From Multivorans sp965116445 (GTDB taxonomy: Bacteria > Acidobacteriota > Thermoanaerobaculia > Multivoradales > Multivoraceae): 64,000 bases of DNA. The stretch spans positions 3,224,001 to 3,288,000 of the forward strand of contig OZ220688.1 of assembly GCA_965116445.1 (NCBI GenBank). The letters run 5' to 3'. Below, piece after piece: positions 36,547 to 45,537 of this stretch. The translations under genes and the position numbers were made by a program. Every line of letters starts with the position of its first letter. Position 1 is the stretch's first letter. The notes under the pieces are model-generated. The model was not told the origin of the DNA. It saw nothing but the letters and a program-made list of their open reading frames with translations, and did no database searches.

Positions 36547-39500
36547 TCAGGCGGTCGCGAGTTGCTGTTCCGGGTGCATCTCGTCAACGTCGACGCCGAC
36601 GATCTTCGAGACGCCCCGTTCCTCCATCGTGACGCCGTAGAGGGTGCTCGCCGCCTGCATCGTCAGCTTGTTGTGCGTGATCACGAGGAACTGGGTCTCA
36701 CCCGACATGCGCTTCAGCATCTCGATGAAGCGCAGGATGTTCGCGTCGTCGAGCGGGGCGTCGACCTCGTCGAGGATGCAGAAGGGCGACGGCTTCGTCT
36801 GGAACAGGGCGAACAGCAGGGCAATCGCGGCCAGGGCCTTCTCACCGCCCGACAGGAGCATGATGTTCTGCACTCGCTTCCCGGGTGGCCGGGCGGTGAT
36901 CTCGATGCCGCAGTCCAGCGGGTCGTCCTCGTCCATCAGGCGCATCTCGGCTTCGCCGCCGCGGAACAACTCGGTGAAGATGCGCCCGAAGTTCTCGTTC
37001 ACCTCCCGGAACGCGGCGACGAAGCGCTCGGAGGACGTCTTGTCGATGTCGCGGATCGTCCGTCGCAGGCTCTCGATCGACTCCGTCACGTCGGCTCGCT
37101 GTCCGGTCAGGAACTCGTGGCGCTCCTGGTGCTCGTCGTACTCGTCGGCGGCGAGCACGTTGACCGGGCCCATCCGCTCCAGCAGGGCTCGTTGCCGGTC
37201 GAGTTCCGCGGTCATCGCCTCCAGGTCGGGAGGTTCGCCCGTTCCGGTGTCCCGTCCGGCACTGGGTGCGCCGACGTCCCCGTCGGCCTCCGGGTGTGGT
37301 TCCTGCTCAGCCAGGTCGCGGCCGAACTCCTGGCGGTAGTCCTGGCCCAGGTGCTCCGCATCCTGCCGTAGACCGGCCTCGCGAACACGAAGACCCTCGA
37401 TCACGTCGCGCAGTTCGTCGCGACGCGTTCCCAGTTCCCGGATGCGCGCATCGAGGGTCCGGCCCCGTTCCCGCTCGTCGTCCAGAGCGCGCTGGGCGCC
37501 GGCAGCCTCGTCCACGGCGTCCGTGCGTTCCGCGAGAGCCTCGTCCAGCTCGCGCCGGGCGGTCGCCGCGGCCGTCTCGTGCTCGCTGATCCTCCCGCGG
37601 AGCGTCTCCGTTTCCCCTGCCCAGGCCCGGTTCTCCTCCTTCAGCGAGGTGATCTGATCCTCGATCCGTTTCCGTTCGCCCTTTTCCGAGGACGCGCGTT
37701 CGTCGATCAGGTCGAGCTCGCCCTGGCGCCCGGCGCCGGCGGTGATGTGTTCTTCGCGCTCCTCGCGGGCCTCCTCGACGGCTGCGCTCGCTTCGTCGGC
37801 CGCCTCCTGCAGGGTGGCGAGTTGTTGCTCGGTGTCCGCGAGTTCCGATTCGATTTCCTGGCGGCGCGCCCCACTCTCCTCAATCGCGCCTTCCATTTCG
37901 TCGAACTCGGACTGTGCCGCGTCGTACTCGCCACGGACCGTGGTGCGGCGTTCGCCGATGTCCTGAAGGCGCGACTTGGCCACCGCCAGATCCTGGCGAA
38001 GTTCCGCGGCTACCCGCTCCAGGCGCTGGCCTTCGGCGGCGGCTTGCCGAGCGCATTCGTCGGCGTCTTCGATCTCGTCGGCGAGGGCCTCGCGTTGCTC
38101 TTCCAGTTCGGCGATTCGCACGCGGAGGTCGTCCATCTCGCGCTGACGCCCGAGGGCGCCCAGCGCCGCCTGTTCGCCGCGTACCGTGACCCGTCCGGCC
38201 TCGATCCAGAGACGATCCCGGCACAGGAAGGCGATGCCGGGATGCTCGGGCGCCAGACGCTCTGCATCTTCCGCGCTTTCGACCAGGTACGCGGGAGGGA
38301 GGGCGCCGCGCGTTTCCCCGGAGAGTCCGAGCGCCTCGGCGAGATCGCTGACGATCGCCGGATCCTCGACCGCCGGCACGGGCCTGGCGAGGTGGCCGGA
38401 GCGCAGCAGGGTGGCCTGGAAGTCCGAGCCGCCGATGGAGCGAGCGATCGCCAGGGCGTCTTCGTCTTCGGGCGTCATCACGGCGTTGCGGAGGGGGCCC
38501 AGGAACAGATCGAGGCTGTTCTCCCAGCCTTCGGGCACGGTGACCTCATCCCCGAGAAAGCGTGGCTCCGCGAGGCCGAGATCGACCAGGGCCTGGCGCA
38601 TCTCGTTTCGCTGCCGGGCGTCGCGCTCGCCGAGTTCATCGAGCACGGCCGCCCTCTTTTGCGCCTCGACGAGATCCTCGCGCCGGGCTTCCAGGTCGCC
38701 CTGCGCCTGCTTTCGGCGATTCCTGTTCGCTTCCAGGTCGTCGCTCACGCGCCGCGCGGTTTCGGTTTCCTCGTCCAGCGCGCCCGCGAGAGACTCGATG
38801 CTGGAGCGAACGGCGTCGATCTCGTCGTTGATCGCGTCCAGGTCGCGCTGGCTGCGGTCGAGGGTTGTCCGGGCCCGGTCCCGCCGGTCCGTCGCCTTCT
38901 CGGTGCCGATGCGCTCGGCTATAAGTCGCTGGCGCAGTTCGCCTCGCCCCGCCCGGCATGTGGCGAGTTCGCCGAGCAGCCGCCGCTGCTCCTTGCGGGC
39001 CTGAGCGATCGTGGCGTCCGCGTTGCCGATGCGACGCCGATCCTCCTGGACGTCGGACAGCGCCTGCTCGCGCCTGGATTCGAGCTTCTCGCGCCGGCCG
39101 AGCAGCTTCTCGAGTTGTTCTTGGGCGGCTGCAAGATCGCGCCGGCGCCGTGCCGCGCTCTCGCCGCCGGATTCGAGCCGTTCGGCAATCTCATCGAGCG
39201 TCGTGCGGGCGCCCTTGATCTGTTCCTGGCGTCCCTCGATCAGGGCGAGCAGTTTCGCCTGTCGCTCGTGGAAGCGAACGGCATCCTGCGTGCGGACGTC
39301 GATTTCCTCACGGCATTCGGTGAGTTCCGCGTTGGCGCGTGCCAGGTCGGCCGCGAGATCGGCTTCACGATCCGTTTCCTCCTTGAGGCTCGTGGCCAGG
39401 TCGTCCAGATCCAGGTGGAGCCGGCCCCAGCGTTCCTGGAGCACGATCTCGAGCAACTCCCGGTAGACCTTCCGGCGCTCGCCGTAGCGACGGGCGGCGT

Positions 39501-40131
39501 TCGCCTGTCGCTTGAGGGATCGCAGTCGTTTCTCCACTTCGAGGATGATGTCGTCAAGACGAAGCAGGTCCGCGGTCGCGTCTTCCAGCTTGAGCGTCGC
39601 CAGCCGCTTGCGGTTCTTGTAGCGGGTGATTCCGGCAGCCTCTTCGATCAGCTTGCGACGGTCCTGGGGCCTGCCGGACAGGATCATTCCGATCCGCCCC
39701 TGCTCGATCACGGAGTAGGCGCGGATGCCCAGGCCGGTGTCCATCAGGATGTCGCGGATGTCCTTCAGCCGGACCACGCGGTCGTTCAGCCGGTACTGGC
39801 CCTCGCCGCCGCGGAAGATGCGCCGTCCGATCGTGATCCGGCCGTCCTCGGCCTCCTCGATGCTGCCGTCGGTCCGGAACGAGAGGCTGACCTCGGCGAA
39901 GCCCAAAGGCTTGCGCTCGTGGGTTCCGTTGAAGATGACCTCCTCCATCGAGCTGCCCCGCAGGGACTTGGCGCTCTGCTCGCCCAGCACCCAGGTGACG
40001 GCCTCGGCCAGATTGCTCTTGCCGCAACCGTTCGGCCCGACGATCGCCGTGATCCCGGGCGCGAAGTGGCTCACCACCGGCTCGACGAAGGTCTTGAAGC
40101 CGTTGACTTCGAGGCGTTCGAGTTTGAGCAT
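36547..40131 (-). CDS. smc: Chromosome partition protein SMC
   Basis: The length of 1,194 aa is normal. Walker A GPNGCGKS is at residues 32-39. The C-terminal head has LSGGEK near 1093-1098 and Walker B CILDEVDAPLDD near 1117-1128. Two long coiled coils flank a hinge around residues 510-660. SMC condenses and segregates the chromosome with ScpA and ScpB, which are not in the window. Near residues 940-965 the second coiled coil is broken by a Pro/Gly/Asp-rich insert that coincides with a hairpin repeat also found between genes. It lies just before the conserved RMGPVN block, so it may be tolerated in a flexible spot. Confidence 0.96.
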   Translation of the reverse strand: MLKLERLEVNGFKTFVEPVVSHFAPGITAIVGPNGCGKSNLAEAVTWVLGEQSAKSLRGSSMEEVIFNGTHERKPLGFAEVSLSFRTDGSIEEAEDGRITIGRRIFRGGEGQYRLNDRVVRLKDIRDILMDTGLGIRAYSVIEQGRIGMILSGRPQDRRKLIEEAAGITRYKNRKRLATLKLEDATADLLRLDDIILEVEKRLRSLKRQANAARRYGERRKVYRELLEIVLQERWGRLHLDLDDLATSLKEETDREADLAADLARANAELTECREEIDVRTQDAVRFHERQAKLLALIEGRQEQIKGARTTLDEIAERLESGGESAARRRRDLAAAQEQLEKLLGRREKLESRREQALSDVQEDRRRIGNADATIAQARKEQRRLLGELATCRAGRGELRQRLIAERIGTEKATDRRDRARTTLDRSQRDLDAINDEIDAVRSSIESLAGALDEETETARRVSDDLEANRNRRKQAQGDLEARREDLVEAQKRAAVLDELGERDARQRNEMRQALVDLGLAEPRFLGDEVTVPEGWENSLDLFLGPLRNAVMTPEDEDALAIARSIGGSDFQATLLRSGHLARPVPAVEDPAIVSDLAEALGLSGETRGALPPAYLVESAEDAERLAPEHPGIAFLCRDRLWIEAGRVTVRGEQAALGALGRQREMDDLRVRIAELEEQREALADEIEDADECARQAAAEGQRLERVAAELRQDLAVAKSRLQDIGERRTTVRGEYDAAQSEFDEMEGAIEESGARRQEIESELADTEQQLATLQEAADEASAAVEEAREEREEHITAGAGRQGELDLIDERASSEKGERKRIEDQITSLKEENRAWAGETETLRGRISEHETAAATARRELDEALAERTDAVDEAAGAQRALDDERERGRTLDARIRELGTRRDELRDVIEGLRVREAGLRQDAEHLGQDYRQEFGRDLAEQEPHPEADGDVGAPSAGRDTGTGEPPDLEAMTAELDRQRALLERMGPVNVLAADEYDEHQERHEFLTGQRADVTESIESLRRTIRDIDKTSSERFVAAFREVNENFGRIFTELFRGGEAEMRLMDEDDPLDCGIEITARPPGKRVQNIMLLSGGEKALAAIALLFALFQTKPSPFCILDEVDAPLDDANILRFIEMLKRMSGETQFLVITHNKLTMQAASTLYGVTMEERGVSKIVGVDVDEMHPEQQLATA
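37270..37287. repeat. Hairpin repeat inside smc
   Basis: GCCGACGTCCCCGTCGGC is the same 7-bp stem with 4-nt loop as the intergenic copies at 36456 and 36490. Similarity extends on both sides (GGAGGCC and GCGCACCCAGT on the coding strand). It is read in frame as EADGDVGAPS. Confidence 0.85.
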
Positions 40132-40237
40132 GGCTCGGTTGATACGGGAGGGCCTGGTTGCTTCAGCCGGGGGTACGATCGGCAGTGGAGAGGGAAGCCG
40201 TCGCCATGGGGGAAGTTAGCAGCTTTCGCGCATAAGT

Positions 40238-40275
40238 CACAACTCGTTGTGCCCGTGCGCTTCGCTTTCCACAAC
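40238..40275. promoter_or_regulatory. CACAAC half-sites upstream of pyrR
   Basis: A perfect palindrome, CACAACTCGTTGTG, lies at 40238-40251, and another CACAAC at 40270-40275, in the 185-bp gap between divergent smc and pyrR. They may be operator half-sites for either gene. No classical PyrR attenuator with terminator and antiterminator can be recognised. Confidence 0.3.
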
Positions 40276-40316
40276 ATGTAGCGGCCGGCGACGCAGGCTG
40301 ATACGCTGCCGCGCCA

Positions 40317-40871
40317 GTGAGCCAACTGACCGTCAAGAGGACGCTGTTCGACGCCCGCCAGATGGCTCGCATGATGCGCCGGATGGCAGCCGAAATCGTC
40401 GAGCGCGCCGGCGGCACGGAGACGCTGATGCTGGTGGGCGTGCGCACCCGCGGCGTGCCGCTCGCGGACTTCGTCGCCGCCGAGATCGCCCGCACCGAGG
40501 GCGTCGATCTTCCGGTCGGCGTGCTGGACATCACGCTCTACCGGGACGACCTGTCGACGATCGCGCCGCAGCCGGTGGTCAAGGAGAGCGTGCTGCCGGT
40601 GGCGATCGACGACAAGATCGTCGTGCTCTGCGACGATGTGCTCTACAGCGGCCGGACGATCCGCGCCGCGATGGACGCGCTGATGGACTACGGCCGGCCG
40701 AAGGCGATCCGGCTCGCGGTGCTGATCGACCGCGGCCACCGGGAACTGCCGATCCACGCCGACTGCGTCGGCGAGAACGTCCAGACGACGGACACCGAAG
40801 TGATCAAGGTCTCCTACGCCGCGACGGACGACGGCAAGGAGCTGGTCGAGCTTCTCGAGCGCGAAGCGTGA
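40317..40871 (+). CDS. pyrR: Bifunctional pyr operon regulator/uracil phosphoribosyltransferase PyrR
   Basis: A GTG at 40317 starts a 184-aa protein. The PRPP-binding loop is clear as VVLCDDVLYSGRTIRAA near residues 101-117, and the opening KRTLFDARQMARMMRRMAAE is typical of PyrR. PyrR makes UMP from uracil and PRPP, and in many bacteria binds pyr mRNA to control attenuation. Here it heads a pyrR-pyrB-pyrC operon with GTGA and TTGA overlaps, which is the usual arrangement for a regulator of the pathway. Confidence 0.95.
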   Translation: MSQLTVKRTLFDARQMARMMRRMAAEIVERAGGTETLMLVGVRTRGVPLADFVAAEIARTEGVDLPVGVLDITLYRDDLSTIAPQPVVKESVLPVAIDDKIVVLCDDVLYSGRTIRAAMDALMDYGRPKAIRLAVLIDRGHRELPIHADCVGENVQTTDTEVIKVSYAATDDGKELVELLEREA

Positions 40872-41815
40872 GCGAACACAAGTGGCAGCGAGGCGACCTG
40901 CTCGGGGTCGCCGGGTTGTCCACAGCGGAGGTCGTTCACATTCTCGACACGGCGGAGTCGTTCGTCGAGGTTGCGACGCGGCCGATCAAGAAGGTGCCGA
41001 CGCTGCGCGGCAAGACGGTGATCAACCTCTTTTTCGAGGCCTCGACGCGCACCCGCTCGAGTTTCGAGATTGCCGAGAAGCGGCTCTCGGCCGACAACAT
41101 CAACTTCTCGACTTCCGGATCGTCGCTGTCCAAGGGGGAGACCCTTCTCGACACGACCCGCAACCTGGAGGCGATGGCGCCCGATCTGGTCGTGATCCGC
41201 CACGCGCACCCGCGGGTGCCTCATCGTCTTGCGGAGCGCGTCGGCGCGGGGGTCATCAACGCGGGCGACGGCGCCCACGAGCATCCGACCCAGGCGCTGC
41301 TCGACGCCTTCACGATCCGCCGTCACAAGGGCCGCGTAGAGGGACTCAGGGTGGCGATCGTCGGTGACGTGGCGCACAGCCGCGTGGTTCGCTCGAACGT
41401 CCTCTGCCTGCGCAAGCTGGGCGCCGAAGTGACGATCGCCGGCCCGCGCACGATGATGCCCGAGCAGCCGGAAGCGCTCGACGCGCGGGTCGCCTACTCG
41501 CTCGAGGAAGCGATCGCGGGAGCGGACGTGATCATGATGCTGCGGGTGCAACTGGAGCGGCAGGCGCGGGCGTCCTTTCCCTCCGAGCGCGAGTACTTCG
41601 AGTTCTTCGGTCTCACCGCCGGCCGGCTGCAAGCCGCGGCGGACGACGTGATCATCATGCACCCGGGGCCGATGAACCGCGGCATCGAGATCGCGAGCGA
41701 GGTCGCGGACGGCCCCTGGTCGGTGATCCTCGAACAGGTGGCGAACGGGGTCGCGGTGCGCATGGCGGTGCTCTACCTGTTGGCCGGCGTCAAGAGCGGC
41801 GAGGGCTTGGCTTGA
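40868..41815 (+). CDS. pyrB: Aspartate carbamoyltransferase catalytic subunit
   Basis: The GTG at 40868 overlaps the pyrR stop, giving 315 aa; the frame is open further upstream but only within pyrR. The carbamoyl-phosphate motif FEASTRTRSSFE lies near residue 56, the HPTQALLDAFT block near 140, and the second-domain segment MMLRVQLERQ near 225. PyrB joins carbamoyl phosphate and aspartate in the first committed step of pyrimidine synthesis. No pyrI regulatory subunit follows. The next gene, pyrC, overlaps by 4 nt. Confidence 0.96.
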   Translation: MSEHKWQRGDLLGVAGLSTAEVVHILDTAESFVEVATRPIKKVPTLRGKTVINLFFEASTRTRSSFEIAEKRLSADNINFSTSGSSLSKGETLLDTTRNLEAMAPDLVVIRHAHPRVPHRLAERVGAGVINAGDGAHEHPTQALLDAFTIRRHKGRVEGLRVAIVGDVAHSRVVRSNVLCLRKLGAEVTIAGPRTMMPEQPEALDARVAYSLEEAIAGADVIMMLRVQLERQARASFPSEREYFEFFGLTAGRLQAAADDVIIMHPGPMNRGIEIASEVADGPWSVILEQVANGVAVRMAVLYLLAGVKSGEGLA

Positions 41816-43101
41816 GCGCGGCGCTGGTCCTTCGCGGCGGCCGGGTCGTCGACCCGAGCCAGGGCCTGGACGGCACGACGGACGTGCTGATCGAGGACGG
41901 CGCGGTGACCGCTTGCGGCGCTGGCCTCGAGGCGCCGGAGGAGGCGCGCCGGATGGACGTGTCCGGTCTGGTTGTTGTGCCGGGCCTGATCGACATGCAC
42001 GTCCACCTGCGTGAGCCGGGCCAGGAGTACAAGGAGACGATCGAGAGCGGGACCTCTGCTGCGGCCGCGGGCGGATTCACCGCGGTCGCCTGCATGCCGA
42101 ACACGGAACCGGTCAACGACGATCCTTCGATCACCGAGTTCATCCTCGCCCGGGCGGCGCGTGCCGGCAGGGCCCGCGTCTACCCGATCTCGGCGGTCAC
42201 GCGGGGCCTCGAAGGGCGGGAGCTCACCGAGTTCGGAGCCCAGCGCAGGGCCGGCGCGGTCGCGGTTTCGGACGACGGCCGGCCGGTCTGGGACGCGGCT
42301 CTCATGCGGCAGGCGCTTCGCTACGCGAGGCACTTCGACCTGCCCGTGATCCAGCACGCGGAGGAACTCGAACTCTCGGGCGACGGCGTGATGCACGAGG
42401 GCGCTTTCTCGACCCGGCTCGGGGTCGAAGGCATTCCCGGCGCTGCCGACGACGCGATGGTCGCCCGCGACCTCATCCTGACCGCCGACACCGGCGGCCG
42501 TTACCACCTGGCGCACATGTCGACGGCGCGCAGCCTGGAACTCATCCGGGGCGCGAAGGAGGCCGGCCGCCGAGTGACGAGCGAGGTGTCGGCACACCAC
42601 CTGCTGCTGACGGACGAGGACGTGTACGACTCGGGGCTCGACCCGGACTTCAAGATGCACCCGCCGCTGCGTAGCGCCGACGACCGGGACGCCCTGGTCG
42701 CCGGCATCGCGGACGGGTCGATCGACGCGATTGCCAGCGACCACGCGCCCCATCACCCGGACGAGAAGGAACTCGACTTCGTCGCCGCCCCGAACGGCAT
42801 CGTCGGACTCGAGACGACCCTCAGCCTGTGCCTGGACCGCCTGGTGGGGAAGGGCGTGATCGATCTGCCGCGCCTCGTCGACTTGCTGTCGGCGTCGCCG
42901 GCGCGCATCCTCGGCGTGCCCGGCGGCAGCCTGGCCCCCGGCTCACCCGGTGATGTCACCCTGATCGACCTGGACCGTGAGGTCGAGGTCGACCCGGCCG
43001 CCTGCCAGAGCAGGTCGCGCAACACGCCCTTCGCGGGCTGGACGCTCCGCGGCGCGCCGGCCGGAACGATCGTCGGCGGCCGCGTGATCGAGCTGCCCTG
43101 A
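41812..43101 (+). CDS. pyrC: Dihydroorotase
   Basis: A TTG at 41812 overlaps the pyrB stop (TTGA); the product has 429 aa. The metal site is present as DMHVHLREPGQEYKE near residue 62, with later histidines in VIQHAEE and AHMSTARS, and ASDHAPHHPDEK near 305 with the catalytic Asp. It is a class I dihydroorotase, which closes carbamoyl aspartate to dihydroorotate and often forms a complex with PyrB. It ends the pyr operon and converges with an SDR gene 7 bp away. Confidence 0.95.
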   Translation: MSAALVLRGGRVVDPSQGLDGTTDVLIEDGAVTACGAGLEAPEEARRMDVSGLVVVPGLIDMHVHLREPGQEYKETIESGTSAAAAGGFTAVACMPNTEPVNDDPSITEFILARAARAGRARVYPISAVTRGLEGRELTEFGAQRRAGAVAVSDDGRPVWDAALMRQALRYARHFDLPVIQHAEELELSGDGVMHEGAFSTRLGVEGIPGAADDAMVARDLILTADTGGRYHLAHMSTARSLELIRGAKEAGRRVTSEVSAHHLLLTDEDVYDSGLDPDFKMHPPLRSADDRDALVAGIADGSIDAIASDHAPHHPDEKELDFVAAPNGIVGLETTLSLCLDRLVGKGVIDLPRLVDLLSASPARILGVPGGSLAPGSPGDVTLIDLDREVEVDPAACQSRSRNTPFAGWTLRGAPAGTIVGGRVIELP

Positions 43102-43108
43102 AGGGGCG

Positions 43109-43912
43109 CTACCCGATGCTGCGTCCGCCGTCCACATCGAGGCAGACGCCGGTGAGGAAGGCCGCGTCTTCGGAGGCGAGATAGGCGACGGCCGCGGCGA
43201 CGTCCTTCGGTTCGGCGAGGCGCCCGAGCGGGATCGTCGCCTCGAGGGTGTCGCGTCCCGAGGCGTCGAGGGGACGGCCGCCGGAGGGGCCCTTCATGAA
43301 GTCCGTGTCCGCGGCGACGGGGTTCACCGCGTTCACGCGGATGTTGTGGCGCGCGAGTTCCGTCGCCAGGCCGCGGGTCAGGGTGATCACCGCCCCCTTC
43401 GTCGCGTTGTAGGCGGTGATCAGCGGCCGCGGACGGATTGCGCCGATCGAGGCCGTGTTCACGATCACGCCGCCGCCGCGCTCGATCAGCCGCGGCACGC
43501 CGTAAACGGCGCCGAGGTAGACGCTCTTCGTGTTCACCTCGAAGACGCGGTCGTAGTCGGCCTCGGCGAGTTTCCAGAGGGGGCGGGCCCGGTGGCAGTA
43601 GCCCGCGTTGTTCACGAGGATGTCCATGCCGCCGAGCGTGTCGCAGGTGCGCTCGATCAGCCGCCGCAGGTCGTCGCCTCGCGAGACGTCGACGGTCTCG
43701 AACAGGACGCTGGCGCCTCGGTCCGCGAGTTCCTCCGCGGTCCGGTTCCCCAGGGCGGCGTCGATGTCGGCCAGCGCGACTGCGGCGCCTTCCTCGGCGA
43801 ATCTCCGGGCGATCGCCCGGCCGAAGCCGCCGGCGGCGCCGGTCACGACGGCGACCTTGCCGGCGAAGCGGCGGCTGAGCGTGGGGTTCTTGCCGGTCTT
43901 CCCGTCGTTCAT
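43109..43912 (-). CDS. Short-chain dehydrogenase/reductase
   Basis: The ATG at 43912 was chosen over earlier in-frame codons because AGGGAGA lies about 10 nt upstream; this gives 267 aa. Rossmann motif VVTGAAGGFGRAIAR (residues about 20-34), VNNAGYCHRA, the catalytic serine in VNTASIGAI, and YNATKGAVI with Tyr and Lys are all in place. It is therefore an active NAD(P)-dependent oxidoreductase. The substrate cannot be deduced. It is divergent from the flavoprotein gene at 44041, with a hairpin repeat between. Confidence 0.9.
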   Translation of the reverse strand: MNDGKTGKNPTLSRRFAGKVAVVTGAAGGFGRAIARRFAEEGAAVALADIDAALGNRTAEELADRGASVLFETVDVSRGDDLRRLIERTCDTLGGMDILVNNAGYCHRARPLWKLAEADYDRVFEVNTKSVYLGAVYGVPRLIERGGGVIVNTASIGAIRPRPLITAYNATKGAVITLTRGLATELARHNIRVNAVNPVAADTDFMKGPSGGRPLDASGRDTLEATIPLGRLAEPKDVAAAVAYLASEDAAFLTGVCLDVDGGRSIG

Positions 43913-43932
43913 CGTCGTGGTCTCCCTGAGTG

Positions 43933-44000
43933 CCATCCGTGCACCGGCTGACGGGTGCACGGACTGGTTCGCGGGTGGCGCGGATTCGCGCCACCCGGGC
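43933..44000 (+). repeat. Dispersed double-hairpin repeat, copy 2
   Basis: The stretch carries CCGTGCACC-ggctgac-GGGTGCACGG and GGTGGCGCGGATTCGCGCCACC, the same two hairpins and linker as at 35011 and 47326. It begins about 20 nt upstream of the SDR start and lies in a divergent promoter region. The stem bases differ from the other copies at paired positions, so pairing is kept. Confidence 0.85.
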
Positions 44001-44040
44001 GTTGGCGTACGCTACCGTGCGGCGGCGGACGCCGCTTCGG

Positions 44041-45537
44041 ATGATGCGGGATCAAGTACCAGGCAAGCGGCGTGTCGTCGTCGTCGGCGCGGGGAACGCG
44101 GCGCTGTGCGCGGCGCTCGCGGCGCGGGAGGGTGGAGCCGCGGTGACGGTGCTCGAACGCGCGCCGCGCCCGGAGCACGGCGGCAACAGCCGATTCACGA
44201 TGGCGTCCATGCGCTTCGCGTACGGTGGCCTGGACGAACTACAGGAAGTCGCCGGGCGGCTGAGCGCCGAGGAGACCGCGACGAGCGACTTCGGGTCGTA
44301 CCCGGAAAGTCAGTTCGTCCGTGATCTGGAGCGGATGAGCGGCGGCCGGGCCGACCCGGATCTGGTAGCCACCCTGGTTTCCCGGAGTCGTCCGACGCTG
44401 CGCTGGATGCGCCGGCTGGGCCTTGAGTTCGTCCCTCTGTATGCGGGTCAGGCGTTCGAGGTCGACGGCAAGCACAGGTTTTGGGGCGGCCTGACCCTGC
44501 AGGCCCGGGGTGGCGGCCCCGGCTTGGTGGCGTCGCTTCAGCGGGCCGCGGAGCGGGCCGGGATCGAGGTCCTCTACGAGAGCCGCGCGGTCCGGTTGCA
44601 TGTGGAGGGCGGGTCGGTCCGCGGCGTCGAGGTGGAGGGACCTTCGGGTTCCCGTACGCTGCCGGCCGGCGCCGTCGTGCTGGCCAGCGGCGGTTTCGAG
44701 GCGAACCGCGAGTGGCGGCGGCAGCACCTGGGCGAAGGCTGGGAGGCGGCAAAAGTGCGGGGCAGCCGCTTCAACACGGGCGACGGCATTCGGATGGCGC
44801 TCGAAGCCGGCGCCGCGCGCGCCGGGCAGTGGACCGGGTGTCACGCGGTCGCCTGGGACCTGAACGCGCCCGAGGTTGGCAACCTCGAGGTTCGGCACCG
44901 CTACCAGAAACACAGCTATCCGCTCGGCATCGTCGTCAACGCGCGCGGCGAACGCTTCCTCGACGAGGGTGCGGACTTTCGCAACTACACCTACGCCCGC
45001 TATGGGCGCAAGGTACTGGAGCAGCCCGGGCGCTTCGCGTGGCAGGTCTTCGACTCCCGGGTTTCCGGCCTGTTGCGGGACGAGTACCGCCGGTCCCATG
45101 CGAGCCGGGTGACGGCCGACTCGGTGGAGGAACTCGCGAGACGCCTCGACGGGGTCGATGAAGAGGGTTTTCTGCGCACGGTGCGGGCATTCAACGCCGC
45201 CGTCCGGAGGGACGTGCGTTTCGACCCGAGCGTCCGCGACGGCCGCTCGACCCGTGGGCTCGTCCCGGACAAGTCGAACTGGGCCAACCCGCTGGACAGG
45301 CCACCGTTCGAGGCGTTCGCGGTGACCTGCGGCATCACGTTCACCTTTGGCGGCCTCCGGGTCGACCCGCTCGCCCGGGTACTGGACGAAGACGGCCGGC
45401 CGTTGGCGGGCCTGTTCGCCGCCGGCGAACTGGTCGGGGGGCTCTTCTACGACAACTACCCCGGCGGTTCCGGCCTGACGGCCGGCGCGGTGTTTGGCCG
45501 GATCGCCGGGGCCGGGGCGGCGGGACACGATGGCTGA
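44041..45537 (+). CDS. TcuA-like FAD-dependent dehydrogenase
   Basis: The ATG at 44041 was chosen because the frame upstream reads through the repeat element; the product has 498 aa. The FAD-binding motif VVVVGAGNAALCAALAAREG is at the N-terminus, followed by RPEHGGNSRFT. The middle has VVLASGGFEANREW, and the C-terminus CGITFTFGGLRVD and NYPGGSGLTAGAVFG. This pattern fits the fumarate reductase/tricarballylate dehydrogenase flavoprotein family. The partner TcuB is absent, so the substrate is open. It overlaps the M23 gene by 8 nt. Confidence 0.8.
   Translation: MMRDQVPGKRRVVVVGAGNAALCAALAAREGGAAVTVLERAPRPEHGGNSRFTMASMRFAYGGLDELQEVAGRLSAEETATSDFGSYPESQFVRDLERMSGGRADPDLVATLVSRSRPTLRWMRRLGLEFVPLYAGQAFEVDGKHRFWGGLTLQARGGGPGLVASLQRAAERAGIEVLYESRAVRLHVEGGSVRGVEVEGPSGSRTLPAGAVVLASGGFEANREWRRQHLGEGWEAAKVRGSRFNTGDGIRMALEAGAARAGQWTGCHAVAWDLNAPEVGNLEVRHRYQKHSYPLGIVVNARGERFLDEGADFRNYTYARYGRKVLEQPGRFAWQVFDSRVSGLLRDEYRRSHASRVTADSVEELARRLDGVDEEGFLRTVRAFNAAVRRDVRFDPSVRDGRSTRGLVPDKSNWANPLDRPPFEAFAVTCGITFTFGGLRVDPLARVLDEDGRPLAGLFAAGELVGGLFYDNYPGGSGLTAGAVFGRIAGAGAAGHDG

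Noticed and set aside
35012..36640. 542-aa ORF on the plus strand
   Set aside because: It is antisense to the cytochrome-monooxygenase gene and begins inside a dispersed repeat.
37579..40281. 900-aa ORF on the plus strand
   Set aside because: It is a mirror frame of smc; the smc frame carries all ATPase motifs.
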